From Halosolutus gelatinilyticus (lineage in GTDB: Archaea; Halobacteriota; Halobacteria; Halobacteriales; Natrialbaceae): a stretch of DNA of 64,000 nucleotides. The stretch covers positions 3,100,001-3,164,000 of the forward strand of contig NZ_CP095491.1 of NCBI RefSeq assembly GCF_023028105.1. The letters are read 5' to 3'. The translations under genes were made by a program, and so were the position numbers. Under the pieces are notes generated by a model. That model was not told the origin of the DNA. It worked only from the letters and a program-made list of their open reading frames with translations, and searched no databases. Of the stretch, positions 15,884 through 27,611 are shown one piece after another. The first letter of the stretch is position 1. Every line of letters starts with the position of its first letter.

Positions 15884-17722
15884 TCAGTAACTGCGGATCT
15901 TTGGCTCGTAGGTCTTCTCCTTGCCCTCGAGGATGACGGGGCGGTAGAAGATCTCCGGCTCGCCCTCGTTCCACGAGATGAGCGTGTGCTTGAGCCAGTT
16001 CTCGTCGTCGCGCTCCTGGTTCTCCTGGCGCCAGTGGGCGCCGCGGAATTCGTTGCGCACGAGCGCGCCGAGGGCGATCGTCTCGGCGACGTCGATCAGG
16101 TTCCGCGTCTCGATCGTGTGCTGGAGGTCGGTGTTGAACGTCCGCGACGGGTCGTCGACGTAGACGTCCTGGTACTCCTCGCGGCACTCGCGGATGATCC
16201 GCAGCGCCTTCTTGATCCCGTCGCTCGTGCGGAAGACGTTCACGTAGTCGGTCATCGCGTTCTGGAGCTTCGATCGGATCTCCGCGTGCTGGATGCCCTC
16301 GTTTTTGTCCATCAGCCGATCGACGCGTTCGCGCTCCCGCTCGACGGCGCGCTCGAGGCTACCCTGGGCGTCGGCCGAGACCCCGCCGTCCGCGGCGACG
16401 CCCTCGTCCGCGCCGAGACCCGCGTCGCCGGGTTCGACGGGGAGGTCGACGCCGTCTTCGACCTCGACGTCCTCGCCGAAGCCGGTCTTGATCTCCGGAT
16501 CGCCGAGGTCGGCGCCTGCGGCGTGCTGACCGGCGCGCTTGCCGAAGACGATCAGTTCGGGCAGGGCGTTCCCGCCCAGGCGGTTGGCGCCGTGGACGGA
16601 GACGCAGGCGCACTCGCCCGCCGCGTAGAGGCCCTCGATGCAGGTCTGGCCGTTTTCGTCGGTCTCGATGCCGCCCATCGCGTAGTGCTGGCCGGGCTTG
16701 ACCGGCATCGGCTCGACGAGGCCGTCGACGCCCTCGAAGTCCTCCGCCAAGTGGAGGATGTTCTCCAAGCGATCGATGATGCGCTCCTCGCCGAGGTGGC
16801 GCATGTCGAGGTGGACGTACTCGTCGTTGACGCCCCGTCCCTCCGCCACTTCGGTGAGTTCGGCGCGGGCGACGACGTCTCGGGAGGCGAGTTCGCCGGA
16901 GTTGTTCGCGTAGCCGTACTCGAACATGAAGCGCTCGCCCTCGTTGTTGTAGAGGATGCCGCCCTCACCGCGGACGCCCTCGGAGATGAGCACGCCCGTC
17001 GAGGGGAGCGACGTCGGGTGGAACTGGATGAACTCCATGTCCTCGAGCGGCGCGCCGGCGCGGTAGGCCATCGCGTGACCGTCGCCGGTACAGGAGACGG
17101 CGTTGGTGGTGTGGTCGAACGCCTGCCCGGGCCCGCCGGTCGCGAGGACGACGCCGTTTCGCGCCCGGAAGCCGTCGATTTTGCCGGACTGGACGTCGTA
17201 GGCGACGACGCCGTGGCAGGTGCGATCGTTCGGATCGGGTTCGTCGGTCGTCGCCAGGTTCATCACGTACCACTCGTCGTAGACCTGGATGCCGCGCTTG
17301 ACGACCTGCTCGTACATCACGTGCAGCAGGTGGTGACCGGTCTCCGCGCCGGCGTAGGTCGTCCGCGGGTAGGAGAGGCCGCCGAACGGCCGCTGGGAGA
17401 CGCGACCGTCGTCCTCGCGGGAAAAGGGCATCCCCCAGTGTTCGAGGTTGATGGTCTCCTCGGGAGCGGTCTTCGCGAGGGTCTCGACGGCCGGGGCGTC
17501 GCCCAGGTAGTCCGACCCCTTCATCGTGTCGTAGGCGTGCAGTTCCCAGTCGTCGCCTTCCTGGAGCGCCGCGTTGATGCCGCCCTCCGCAGCGCCGGTG
17601 TGGCTGCGGACGGGGTGGAGCTTCGAAACCATCGCCACGTCGGCGCCCGCTTCGTGCGCTGCGATGGCGGCCCGGAGGCCGGCGCCGCCGGCGCCGACCA
17701 CGATAACGTCGTGTTCGTACAT
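15884..17722 (-). CDS. sdhA: Succinate dehydrogenase flavoprotein subunit
   Basis: A 612-residue flavoprotein. The FAD-binding start is VIVVGAGGAGLRAA, and RSHTGAAEGGIN contains His41, which aligns with the covalent FAD histidine. Substrate-site motifs include HPTSL and the capping-domain region GERFMFEYGY. The C-terminal third has a run of acidic residues (about residues 405-425), a haloarchaeal adaptation. It catalyses succinate oxidation to fumarate in complex II, facing the cytoplasm. It is last in sdhCDBA, beginning 8 bp after sdhB. Confidence 0.97.
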   Translation of the reverse strand: MYEHDVIVVGAGGAGLRAAIAAHEAGADVAMVSKLHPVRSHTGAAEGGINAALQEGDDWELHAYDTMKGSDYLGDAPAVETLAKTAPEETINLEHWGMPFSREDDGRVSQRPFGGLSYPRTTYAGAETGHHLLHVMYEQVVKRGIQVYDEWYVMNLATTDEPDPNDRTCHGVVAYDVQSGKIDGFRARNGVVLATGGPGQAFDHTTNAVSCTGDGHAMAYRAGAPLEDMEFIQFHPTSLPSTGVLISEGVRGEGGILYNNEGERFMFEYGYANNSGELASRDVVARAELTEVAEGRGVNDEYVHLDMRHLGEERIIDRLENILHLAEDFEGVDGLVEPMPVKPGQHYAMGGIETDENGQTCIEGLYAAGECACVSVHGANRLGGNALPELIVFGKRAGQHAAGADLGDPEIKTGFGEDVEVEDGVDLPVEPGDAGLGADEGVAADGGVSADAQGSLERAVERERERVDRLMDKNEGIQHAEIRSKLQNAMTDYVNVFRTSDGIKKALRIIRECREEYQDVYVDDPSRTFNTDLQHTIETRNLIDVAETIALGALVRNEFRGAHWRQENQERDDENWLKHTLISWNEGEPEIFYRPVILEGKEKTYEPKIRSY

Positions 17723-17730
17723 AGTTTCGG

Positions 17731-18594
17731 TTACCAGAATTTCAGGTTCTTCTTCACGGCCTCACGCTTGAGCTCCTGAATGTGCTCGGTGAGGGGAATG
17801 TCCTTCGGGCACACCTCGGTGCAGGAGAACTGAGTCTGACACCGCCAGACGCCGTGTTCTTGCTCCAAGATGCGGAGTCGGTGCTCTTTGATCTCGTCGT
17901 CCTCGCGCTCGTCCATCGCGAACCGGTAGGCCTTGTTGATCGCCGCCGGGCCCAGGTACTCGTTGTCGCCGGCCGCGATGTTACAGGAGGAAACGCAGGA
18001 GGCACACCAGATACAGCGCGTCGACATCTTGACCTTCTCGCGGTTCTCCCGCGACTGGCGCTGCTCTTCGAGGTCGCCCTCGGGAAGGTCCTCCTGCTGG
18101 AAGTACGGCTCGACGGCGTGCATCTGGTCGTAGAAATGGTCCATGTCGACGACCAGGTCCTTTACGACCTCCTGGTGTGGCAGCGGTTCGATCCGAACCG
18201 GCTGTTCGAGGTCCGCGATCTGGGTCTTACAACCCAGCCGCTGCTTGCCGTTGACGAAGAAGGCGTCGGAGCCGCAGACGGCCTGTCGACAGGAGTGACG
18301 GAACGTCAGCGACGAGTCATACTCGTCGCGGGCGTACATGACCGCGTCGAGGACCGTCATCCCTTTCTCGAACGGTACGTAGAAATCGTCGAAGCGGGGC
18401 TCCTGCTTGTCCGCGACCTCGGGGTCGTACCGGAACACCTTGATGTGGACCGTCTCCCCCTCGAGGTCGGAACGATCGACCGCCGTCTGGTCGACCATCC
18501 CGCCTTCCCGCTCTCGTTCGTCGACCGGAGACTTCGCGCCCTTCATCTCCGGGTCTTCCGGTGCTTCCTGGGTTTCGGGTTGTTGCGTGCTCAT
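17731..18594 (-). CDS. sdhB: Succinate dehydrogenase iron-sulfur subunit
   Basis: A 287-residue protein. The [2Fe-2S] site is CRQAVCGSD...C (Cys102, Cys107, Asp110, Cys122), with Asp in place of the third Cys as in other succinate dehydrogenases. The C-terminal [4Fe-4S]/[3Fe-4S] domain shows CIWCASCVSSC (194-204) and CTEVCPKD (258-264). It relays electrons from SdhA to the quinone site. An N-terminal extension of about 45 residues is acidic and charged. It begins 1 nt after the sdhD stop. Confidence 0.97.
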   Translation of the reverse strand: MSTQQPETQEAPEDPEMKGAKSPVDEREREGGMVDQTAVDRSDLEGETVHIKVFRYDPEVADKQEPRFDDFYVPFEKGMTVLDAVMYARDEYDSSLTFRHSCRQAVCGSDAFFVNGKQRLGCKTQIADLEQPVRIEPLPHQEVVKDLVVDMDHFYDQMHAVEPYFQQEDLPEGDLEEQRQSRENREKVKMSTRCIWCASCVSSCNIAAGDNEYLGPAAINKAYRFAMDEREDDEIKEHRLRILEQEHGVWRCQTQFSCTEVCPKDIPLTEHIQELKREAVKKNLKFW

Positions 18595-18595
18595 G

Positions 18596-18961
18596 TTAGC
18601 TCCACCCTGCCATAGCGATCGCGACGTAGATACCCTGTCCGACGAGTGCGACGCCGGCGATGACTAATACCGCCAGGACGACCTTCTTTTGCGTGCCGTC
18701 CAGTCCCTGGTTGACCAGCGCGTTGTAGACGCCGTTGACGCCGTGGAAGGCGGCGGCGATCAGGAACAACACCATCGTCAGGAAGTATCCAACGTTCTCC
18801 ATTCGGAGCTGCGTGCCTGCAAAGGTTACGTCCGCCGCGTGGGTGACGAAGTGCAACTGGAAGAAGTGGAAGGCGAGAGTGACGACCAGAAACGCCGCCG
18901 TGATCCGCTGGAGGAACCACGCGGTTCCGCCGGGCGTGAACGAAGAGTAGCGCTCGGCCAT
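18596..18961 (-). CDS. sdhD: Succinate dehydrogenase membrane anchor, SdhD-type
   Basis: A 121-residue membrane protein, [20 protein letters not shown], with three hydrophobic helices. These include ITAAFLVVTLAFHFFQLHFV, which carries His residues suitable for haem or quinone binding, and VVLAVLVIAGVALVGQGIYV. Its ATG overlaps the sdhC TAA (TAATG). It anchors SdhAB and forms part of the quinone site. Confidence 0.9.
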   Translation of the reverse strand: MAERYSSFTPGGTAWFLQRITAAFLVVTLAFHFFQLHFVTHAADVTFAGTQLRMENVGYFLTMVLFLIAAAFHGVNGVYNALVNQGLDGTQKKVVLAVLVIAGVALVGQGIYVAIAMAGWS

Positions 18962-19389
18962 TAGATGCTCACCCCGACCAGGAACGTCGGCACGCTGGCG
19001 ACGGTGATCGCACCCGTCAGGACCAGCGAGGCGTAGAAGCTCTTGTCCTGTGCGTCGAGTCCGACGCCGAGGTCGATCATCAACAGGCGAAGGCCGTTCA
19101 GAATATGGAAGACGGCCACCGCGAGCAGGCCGACCTCGAGGATGCGGACGATAAAGAGCTCTTCGAGGCCCTGGATCGTCGTCGTGTACATATCCGTCTC
19201 CGCTGCGATCATCCCATCGCCCTGGCTCGCCGCGCCGATAGCTGTACTCAGCACCGCGATGTGGGTAAACAGGTAGCCGATCAGCATCCACCCGGTGAAC
19301 TTGTGGAAGATCCACGCCCACATCCCGGCCGAGAACTCCTTCCACCGACCGAAGTCCTCGATGAGGCCGCGATTGTAAGACTGACTCAT
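18961..19389 (-). CDS. sdhC: Succinate dehydrogenase cytochrome b subunit, SdhC-type
   Basis: A 142-residue protein from [20 protein letters not shown]. Three hydrophobic helices are visible; [18 protein letters not shown] and [18 protein letters not shown] carry the His residues expected as haem b ligands. It is the first gene of sdhCDBA. The region upstream (to 19571) contains CTATA about 40 nt before the ATG as a likely promoter. A longer frame reaches 19530 but its sequence is not family-like. Confidence 0.92.
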   Translation of the reverse strand: MSQSYNRGLIEDFGRWKEFSAGMWAWIFHKFTGWMLIGYLFTHIAVLSTAIGAASQGDGMIAAETDMYTTTIQGLEELFIVRILEVGLLAVAVFHILNGLRLLMIDLGVGLDAQDKSFYASLVLTGAITVASVPTFLVGVSI

Positions 19390-19571
19390 ACGCTCATGTG
19401 GATCGTTTGACCGTGACGGTATAGAAGTTACTTTTGCCGTCTCGCAGTTCCGTTCCCTTCCGGAAAAGAGTACTCGAATCCCGATAGTTTCTCGTCCGGC
19501 TCCGAACCCGATCGGGTTCGGGCCGGACACAAATCAATTCAGCTCTCTCGGGACGGACCGACGAACCGCTC

Positions 19572-20687
19572 TCAAGCGAACGACTCGGGACCGCCGTTTT
19601 CGAGTCGCGTCTGCGACTGTTGCGGTCGGCGCTCGCGCTCGAGGGCCGTCAGCGTATCCGGCGAGAGGCCGACGAGGTGACAGAGCGGGTTCCCCGGATA
19701 GACGACGGGATTCTCGAGGACGCCGACGATCAGCCCGGTGAACGGCGCTTCGACGGTGACGATGTCGTCTTCTTCCTTGAACGGGTTGGTGATCGTACAG
19801 ATCACGTCGCCCTCGTCGACGAGCGCGCCGCGACCGCGTTTCATGTCGACGATGCCGCCCGCGTCCGCGCGGAGCCAGGTCTTCTCGTCGTCGTCGTAGA
19901 TCACGGTCCGCCAGCCCGGCCAGTGGACCGACGAATCCGGGTGGAGGCCGAACTCCGCGAGGATGCTCGCGACGCCGGTCAGCGCCCGATCGATCAGGCT
20001 GCGCTGGAACCGGTGAGCCTCGCCCATCTCGACCGTGATCGTCGGGACGCCGGCGGCGGTCGCCTCGCGCCGGAGCGTCCCCGACGGCCCCTCGCCGGCG
20101 ATGATGACGTTCGAACTGAACGCGTGGGCGAGTCGGTTGACCGTCGGATTCTCGACGTTCGCCCTGACGTGAAGCATGTTGGTTCGCCCGCGCGTGGAGG
20201 TATGGAAGTCGACGCCGATATCGCAGGGTTCGATGAAGTTCGTGAAGATCCGGTGGGCCATCCGCCTCGCGCTCGTCGAGCCTTCCCGGCCCGGGAACGA
20301 TCGGTTGAGGTCGCGATCGTAGATGGGGAGGTAGCGCTCCTGGGCGAGAAAGCCCGGAACGTTCATCACCGGCAGACAGATGAGCGTCCCGTGGAGCTCC
20401 GAGTGATCCCAGTCGTGGGCCACCTCGCGGACGACTTCGATCCCGTTCAGTTCGTCGCCGTGGGCCGCCGCGGAGAGGAACACGGTCGGCCCGGGGTGTT
20501 CGCCGTTTATCACCGTGACCGGAATCCGGACGGGATCGCCGAGGTAGGTTTCGCTGATTCCGTAGCGGATGTTCGCCGACTCACCGGGGTCGACCCGGCC
20601 GCCGTTGTACGTAAACGCGTCCGCAATCGGGTCGGAGTCGCCGGGATCGGATCGATCGTCGGGAGGGTCGTCGGGCGTGTCGCTCAT
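19572..20687 (-). CDS. Succinylglutamate desuccinylase/aspartoacylase family protein
   Basis: A 371-residue zinc carboxypeptidase-fold enzyme from MSDTPDDPPD. The metal site is AAAHGDELNGIE (His and Glu) with a later His in DFHTSTRGR, and TITVEMGEAHRF carries the catalytic Glu region. A C-terminal beta domain (about residues 270-350) with LRADAGGIVDMKRGRGALV resembles a lipoyl/barrel-sandwich module, as in many archaeal members. It hydrolyses an N-acyl or amide bond of an unknown substrate. It is convergent with nothing and lies alone between sdhC and the GNAT gene. Confidence 0.85.
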   Translation of the reverse strand: MSDTPDDPPDDRSDPGDSDPIADAFTYNGGRVDPGESANIRYGISETYLGDPVRIPVTVINGEHPGPTVFLSAAAHGDELNGIEVVREVAHDWDHSELHGTLICLPVMNVPGFLAQERYLPIYDRDLNRSFPGREGSTSARRMAHRIFTNFIEPCDIGVDFHTSTRGRTNMLHVRANVENPTVNRLAHAFSSNVIIAGEGPSGTLRREATAAGVPTITVEMGEAHRFQRSLIDRALTGVASILAEFGLHPDSSVHWPGWRTVIYDDDEKTWLRADAGGIVDMKRGRGALVDEGDVICTITNPFKEEDDIVTVEAPFTGLIVGVLENPVVYPGNPLCHLVGLSPDTLTALERERRPQQSQTRLENGGPESFA

Positions 20688-20887
20688 ATACCAGTCTCCG
20701 GCGGCAGTAATGTGAATCTTCTCCCCCCGGCGATTCCGGTGACGCCGGGCCCGCGATCGCCGGTCGGCGGCGGCAACTCGCCGTCTCCGCGATCCGGGGC
20801 GAAGTCGTTTCCGACCGCCCGAGCGCGACGGGGGCGATTTTGTCCCCCTGGGCATACGTTTAGTACCATGCCGTGCTATACTGGCTC

Positions 20888-21640
20888 ATGGAAATACGGG
20901 AAGCAACGGAGACGGACGTCGACGACATCCGCTCGATCGCCCGCGGTTCGCTGAACTCCACGTACACCGACTTTCTCGACGAGGAGACGATCGAGGACGC
21001 GATCGAACAGTGGTACGGCGACGAGTTGATCGACGCGATCGAGGCCGATCAGACGCTCTTTCTGCTCGTCGAGCGCGAGGGCGAACCGGTCGCCTTCTCC
21101 CAGAGCGAACTCGTCGGCGAGCGCCGCCGAACCGGTCAGATCCTCTGGCTCCACGTCGATCCCGACCACCGCGGCGCGGGAACCGGCGTGCGGCTGCTGG
21201 TTCGGACCCGCGAGAAACTCCTCGATTCGGGAGCCGATCGGATACAAGGGTTCGTCCTGGAGGACAACGAGGGCGGCAACGGGTTCTACGCGGACCACGG
21301 CTTCGAACGCGCCAGCCGGCGCGAGGTCGAGATCGGCGACGAGACGTTCACCGAGAACGTCTACGTCGAAGGGGAGATCGAAAGCGGCGAGGAGTGGGGA
21401 GCGGTCGACGAACTCGAACTCGACGGCGAAACGATCTACGTCAGCTACAGTGAAGCCGCCCGCGGCTCCAAATCGCCGTTCTACGCCGCCTACGAGACGC
21501 TGGACGCGTCCGAACGCTACGGCTGGTTCTGCGGCAACTGCGATTCGCTCGAGAACGCGATGGACACCATGGGTCGCATCCAGTGTAACACCTGCGGCAA
21601 CCGCCGGAAGGGAACCCGGTGGGACGCGTCCTACCTCTGA
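20888..21640 (+). CDS. GNAT N-acetyltransferase with C-terminal zinc ribbon
   Basis: A 250-residue protein from MEIREATETDVDDI. The GNAT core (residues 1-150) has the acetyl-CoA loop LHVDPDHRGAGTGVRLL and NGFYADHGFE. A separate C-terminal domain begins near residue 170 and includes WFCGNCDSLEN and QCNTCGNRRKG, a CxxC...CxxC zinc ribbon of the kind named DUF5816 in haloarchaea. The acetyl acceptor is unknown; the ribbon may bind nucleic acid or the target protein. The upstream ATG at 20873 is a less likely start. Confidence 0.85.
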   Translation: MEIREATETDVDDIRSIARGSLNSTYTDFLDEETIEDAIEQWYGDELIDAIEADQTLFLLVEREGEPVAFSQSELVGERRRTGQILWLHVDPDHRGAGTGVRLLVRTREKLLDSGADRIQGFVLEDNEGGNGFYADHGFERASRREVEIGDETFTENVYVEGEIESGEEWGAVDELELDGETIYVSYSEAARGSKSPFYAAYETLDASERYGWFCGNCDSLENAMDTMGRIQCNTCGNRRKGTRWDASYL

Positions 21641-21958
21641 AGGGGCGGCCTTCGCTACCGGTGCCGTTCACACCCCGCTCGTTTTCGCCTCGACGGTTCG
21701 GTCAGCACCCCGTTGAATTCAGGTGTAATTGACCATTTCGGCTGCTGTTGAGTCCCGCTACCGACCGTTTCGCTGGGGCTACAGTCGTCGGCCGGCCGTT
21801 GTCCTCTGCATTACAATTGACCACTCGGTCGACCGTTCGGGTACGACGGCTCCATCGACAGTCGATCGCTCTCGCCCGGCCAGCCGCTCCCGACCACTCC
21901 CTCGGCGGCACCGTTGACGGGAGCGTGCGGGCGTTCAGACGTCGTCGATTCCATTCGA
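21641..21958. promoter_or_regulatory. Intergenic region before the flippase gene
   Basis: A 318-bp gap. It contains two direct copies of AATTGACCA (21727-21735 and 21815-21823), 88 bp apart, in an otherwise GC-rich stretch. The second follows TTAC and may form part of a promoter, but it lies about 140 bp before the flippase ATG. No gene is recognised. Confidence 0.35.
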
Positions 21959-23428
21959 ATGAATAGAGCTGAGCACATCGTTCGCGGGTTCAAGGCAACG
22001 TTCGTCGCTCGAGCCGTGTACATGGTTTCGAGCGGGCTACTGATGTTTCTACTGGCGCGGTACCTGCTCGAGCCCGACGCCTATGGGGCGCTCTACTGGG
22101 CGATCGGAATCCTCGCGATCATCCAGCTGTTCGCGGATCTCGGGGTGGGCAAGTCCGCGGCGCGGTACATCTCGGAGTACCGCGAAGCGGACCCGGGACA
22201 GATTCCGCACCTGATCCGGTCGACGATCGCGTTCAAACTCGTCGTGCTCACGATCGTGGTCGGCGTGTTGCTCGGGTTTCACGAGGAGATCGCGACCCTG
22301 CTGCGCGACGAGCAGGTCGCGCCGTTTCTCGCGGCCGGCGTCCTCTACGTCGTCGCCTTCTCGTTTAGCACCTACACGCAGATCTCGTTCCAGGGATTCA
22401 ACCATCTCGGTTACAGCGCGACCGTCCAGGCGATCAGCGGCGCCTCGCGGCTGATCTTCGCCGTCTCGTTCGCCCTGCTCGGACTCGGCGCGCTCGGCGC
22501 GTTCTTCGGCTACATCGTCGGCTACGCGATCGCGGCCGCCGTCGGCCTGACTATCCTCTATCTCGAGTTCTACCGCGAGTACGAACCGGCGGACGAGTAC
22601 GAGGAGGGCCTCGCGCGACGGCTGCTCGAGTACAGCGTACCGCTGACGGCCACGCGGAGCGCCAACGTCATCGACAAGCGGATCGACATCGTCCTCGTCG
22701 GCTACTTCCTCTCGCCCGTCGCGGTCGCCTTCTACACTCTCGGAAAACAGATCACGGACTTCGTGCTCGCGCCGGCACAGGCGCTCGGGTTCACCATCTC
22801 GCCGAACTTCGGCGAGCAGAAGGCGGCGGGCGAGCTCGAGGAGGCGCGGGATATCTACGAGACGTCGCTCGAACAGATGATGCTGCTCTACATCCCGGCC
22901 GCGGTCGGCCTCGCGATCGTCGCCGACCCGCTCGTGACGATGGTGTTCGGCGCCGACTACGCCGGCGCGGTGCCCGTCCTGCAGATTCTCTGTGGCTTCG
23001 TCGTCCTCATGGCGATCACGAACCTGACGAGCGACGGATTGGACTACCTCGGGCGCGCTCGTTCGCGGGCGATCGCGAAGGGAGCGGCGTCGCTCGCGAA
23101 CTTCGGACTGAACCTCCTGCTCATCCCGACGGTCGGCGTCGTCGGCGCCGCCGCGGCGACCGTCGTGACCCACACGTTCTACGTCGCGGTCAACCTCTAC
23201 ATCGTCCACAGCGAACTCTCGCTGCGGGTCGAACGGCTTGCGCGCCGGATCGGGCTCATCTGCGCCATCACCGGCGTGATGGCGATCGCCGTCCTCCTCG
23301 TGACGCCGCTGATCTCGGGGGTGGTGATGCTCGCCGCGGCGATCGGCGTCGGCGCGCTCACCTGGGCGGTGCTCGCCGTGGCGAGCGGCCTGGTCGATCC
23401 GAGCCAGGTCCGATCGGTGGTGACGTGA
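21959..23428 (+). CDS. Polysaccharide/oligosaccharide flippase (Wzx/MATE-like)
   Basis: A 489-residue membrane protein from MNRAEHIVRGFKATFVAR with about 12-14 hydrophobic helices, for example VYMVSSGLLMFLLARYLL and VVLTIVVGVLLGF. The N-terminal ALYWAIGILAIIQLFADLGV and the later TATRSANVIDKRIDIVLVGY are typical of lipid-linked oligosaccharide exporters. It probably flips dolichol-linked glycans for S-layer N-glycosylation or exopolysaccharide. No glycosyltransferases adjoin it, so its pathway partners are elsewhere. A frame beginning at 21914 adds 15 residues without support. Confidence 0.9.
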   Translation: MNRAEHIVRGFKATFVARAVYMVSSGLLMFLLARYLLEPDAYGALYWAIGILAIIQLFADLGVGKSAARYISEYREADPGQIPHLIRSTIAFKLVVLTIVVGVLLGFHEEIATLLRDEQVAPFLAAGVLYVVAFSFSTYTQISFQGFNHLGYSATVQAISGASRLIFAVSFALLGLGALGAFFGYIVGYAIAAAVGLTILYLEFYREYEPADEYEEGLARRLLEYSVPLTATRSANVIDKRIDIVLVGYFLSPVAVAFYTLGKQITDFVLAPAQALGFTISPNFGEQKAAGELEEARDIYETSLEQMMLLYIPAAVGLAIVADPLVTMVFGADYAGAVPVLQILCGFVVLMAITNLTSDGLDYLGRARSRAIAKGAASLANFGLNLLLIPTVGVVGAAAATVVTHTFYVAVNLYIVHSELSLRVERLARRIGLICAITGVMAIAVLLVTPLISGVVMLAAAIGVGALTWAVLAVASGLVDPSQVRSVVT

Positions 23429-23573
23429 GTCGGGCGAGCGGCGATCCGCGGTAACGCGACCCGAGCGGCGGCTCGATCGGAACGTGCTATCGGACTGTAG
23501 AATCGGCCGAAAACGCGGTGCAGGGTTGCGGTTCAGTGCTAATATTTATCCGCACAGTTGCCCTCTATCGGAT

Positions 23574-24914
23574 ATGGCCGCCGATTCTGTCACCGTGGGG
23601 GTACTGAGTTTACACACGAGCAAGGAAACGAAAGCGATCCTCAACGCCGTCGAGGCGCTGGATCACGACACGGCCTGGCTGCGAACAGAGAACACGTCGA
23701 TCAGCGTCACGGACGGGAGCGTCGTGATCGAACCGGAAGTCGACGTGATCGCCAACCGGATGTTGCTCTCGAAGACGGAGCATCCGGCCGAAGAGCTCGG
23801 GCTCGCGAACACGTTTTCGAAACTGGTACCGACGCTCAACGCACCCGACGCGGTGCTCACCGCGCTCCACAAACTCTCGACGGCGACGGCACTCGCCGCG
23901 AACGACGTCCGAGTCCCCGACGTCACCTTGGCGCTCAGTAACGAGAACCTGAACGCCGTCCGAGACCGATACGGCGAGGAAGCCGTTTACAAGACGGCGA
24001 TCGGCACCCACGGCGGCGGCACGTGGAAGATCGGCCCCGGCGAACCGATCAACGCGAAAGTCGGCAACCGATACGCCTTCCTGCAGGAACTCATCGATCG
24101 CGACGACGCGCGACACCGCGACGTCCGGGTCTACGTCGTCGACGACCGGATCATCGGCGCGATGTACCGGTACGCCCCGGACAACGACTGGCGGACGAAC
24201 GTCGCACTCGGCGGGTCGGTCGAGGACGCTACCAACGACCTGCCCGAAGAAGCCCGCGAGATGGCTCGGCGCGCCGCCACCACCGTCGATCTCGATTACG
24301 CTGGGGTCGACCTCGTCGAGGGCGAAGAGGGCTGGTTCGTCCTCGAGGTCAACCCGACGGCGGGATTCAAGGGCCTCTACCAGGCGACGGGGGTCAGCCC
24401 GGCGCCGTACATCGCCCAACTGGCGATCGAACGGGCCGGCGGCGAGGTCGATACCGATCGCGTTCGCGACCTTTCCGCGGTGCTCGACGACTCCCAGCCG
24501 ACGGCGCTCCCGGTGGAGATGACGACGGCGGACGAGGAGCCGGCCATCATCGGTTACACCGAGGAGGTCGTCCTATCGGGAACCAGCGGCTCGACGACCG
24601 TCTACGCCAAATCGGACACCGGCGCAACCCGGACGAGTATCGACACGTCCCTCGCCGCCGACATCGGCGCCGGGCCGATCAAAGCGATCACGAAAGTCAA
24701 ATCCGGCAGCCGAAAGACCGCCAAGAGCCGCCCCGTCGTCGACATCGTCGTCGGCGTCGGCGGCAACCAGCACACCGTCACCGCGAGCGTCGAGGATCGC
24801 AGCCACATGGATTACCCCGTCCTTCTGGGTCGGGACATCTTGGAGAACTACCGCGTCGACGTCAGCCGACGCGTCGATCGGGACGTGCCCGATACGCCCG
24901 AAGAGGAGGAGTGA
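23574..24914 (+). CDS. RimK-type ATP-grasp ligase fused to a retropepsin-like domain
   Basis: A 446-residue protein from MAADSVTVGVLSL. Residues 1-290 form an ATP-grasp fold: VYKTAIGTHGGGTWKI (ATP-binding loop), VRVYVVDDRIIGAMYRY, and GWFVLEVNPTAGF (metal-binding Glu/Asn). After a linker, residues 325-435 form a small aspartic-protease-like domain with YAKSDTGATRTSID (Asp348-Thr-Gly) and DYPVLLGRDIL, as in the RimK-associated zinc/aspartic protease family (COG4067-like). The ligase would add amino acids to a protein or peptide, and the protease half could process the same target. TATTTATC about 27 nt upstream of the ATG indicates a leaderless transcript. Confidence 0.87.
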   Translation: MAADSVTVGVLSLHTSKETKAILNAVEALDHDTAWLRTENTSISVTDGSVVIEPEVDVIANRMLLSKTEHPAEELGLANTFSKLVPTLNAPDAVLTALHKLSTATALAANDVRVPDVTLALSNENLNAVRDRYGEEAVYKTAIGTHGGGTWKIGPGEPINAKVGNRYAFLQELIDRDDARHRDVRVYVVDDRIIGAMYRYAPDNDWRTNVALGGSVEDATNDLPEEAREMARRAATTVDLDYAGVDLVEGEEGWFVLEVNPTAGFKGLYQATGVSPAPYIAQLAIERAGGEVDTDRVRDLSAVLDDSQPTALPVEMTTADEEPAIIGYTEEVVLSGTSGSTTVYAKSDTGATRTSIDTSLAADIGAGPIKAITKVKSGSRKTAKSRPVVDIVVGVGGNQHTVTASVEDRSHMDYPVLLGRDILENYRVDVSRRVDRDVPDTPEEEE

Positions 24915-25001
24915 ACGGCGAGGACACGCCCGAGCGGGACTGAGAGATTTGACTTTCTATTTCGGAAGCTATCTTGGCTGCTATAGAAAATCTATCGTTT
25001 C

Positions 25002-25018
25002 GAATGTAAATTACATTC
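25002..25018. promoter_or_regulatory. Perfect inverted repeat GAATGTAA-A-TTACATTC
   Basis: Eight-base arms around a single A, in AT-rich DNA 88 bp after the ATP-grasp gene and 407 bp before katG. The length and symmetry suit a dimeric regulator or a short hairpin. The distance from katG makes direct control of katG uncertain. Confidence 0.45.
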
Positions 25019-25338
25019 AATTCTCTCGTTCCGGTTCCCGTCCGGTCGGGCGCGATATCGCGGTGACCAGCGAAATCCCCAAAAAACGCGAATTCGGTGA
25101 CCACAGGGTGCGTCTCACCGAACCGAGAGGGAACGGAAGCCGCTCCCGACCGGCTCCGACGAACTCGGGCCGAACGATCGGAACTTCCGCAGCACCGATT
25201 CAGAGGGGGCCGTTGACTGACACCATCTGCGCCCTCGAATAGGGAGCGCGGTCAACCTCGTTGAAACCCGCGACGAGAGACGGATTACAGCGGCCGTGTC
25301 GAATAGACGGCGCGAACACGCTACTGAAGAAAATTTAC

Positions 25339-27611
<2,273 letters not shown>

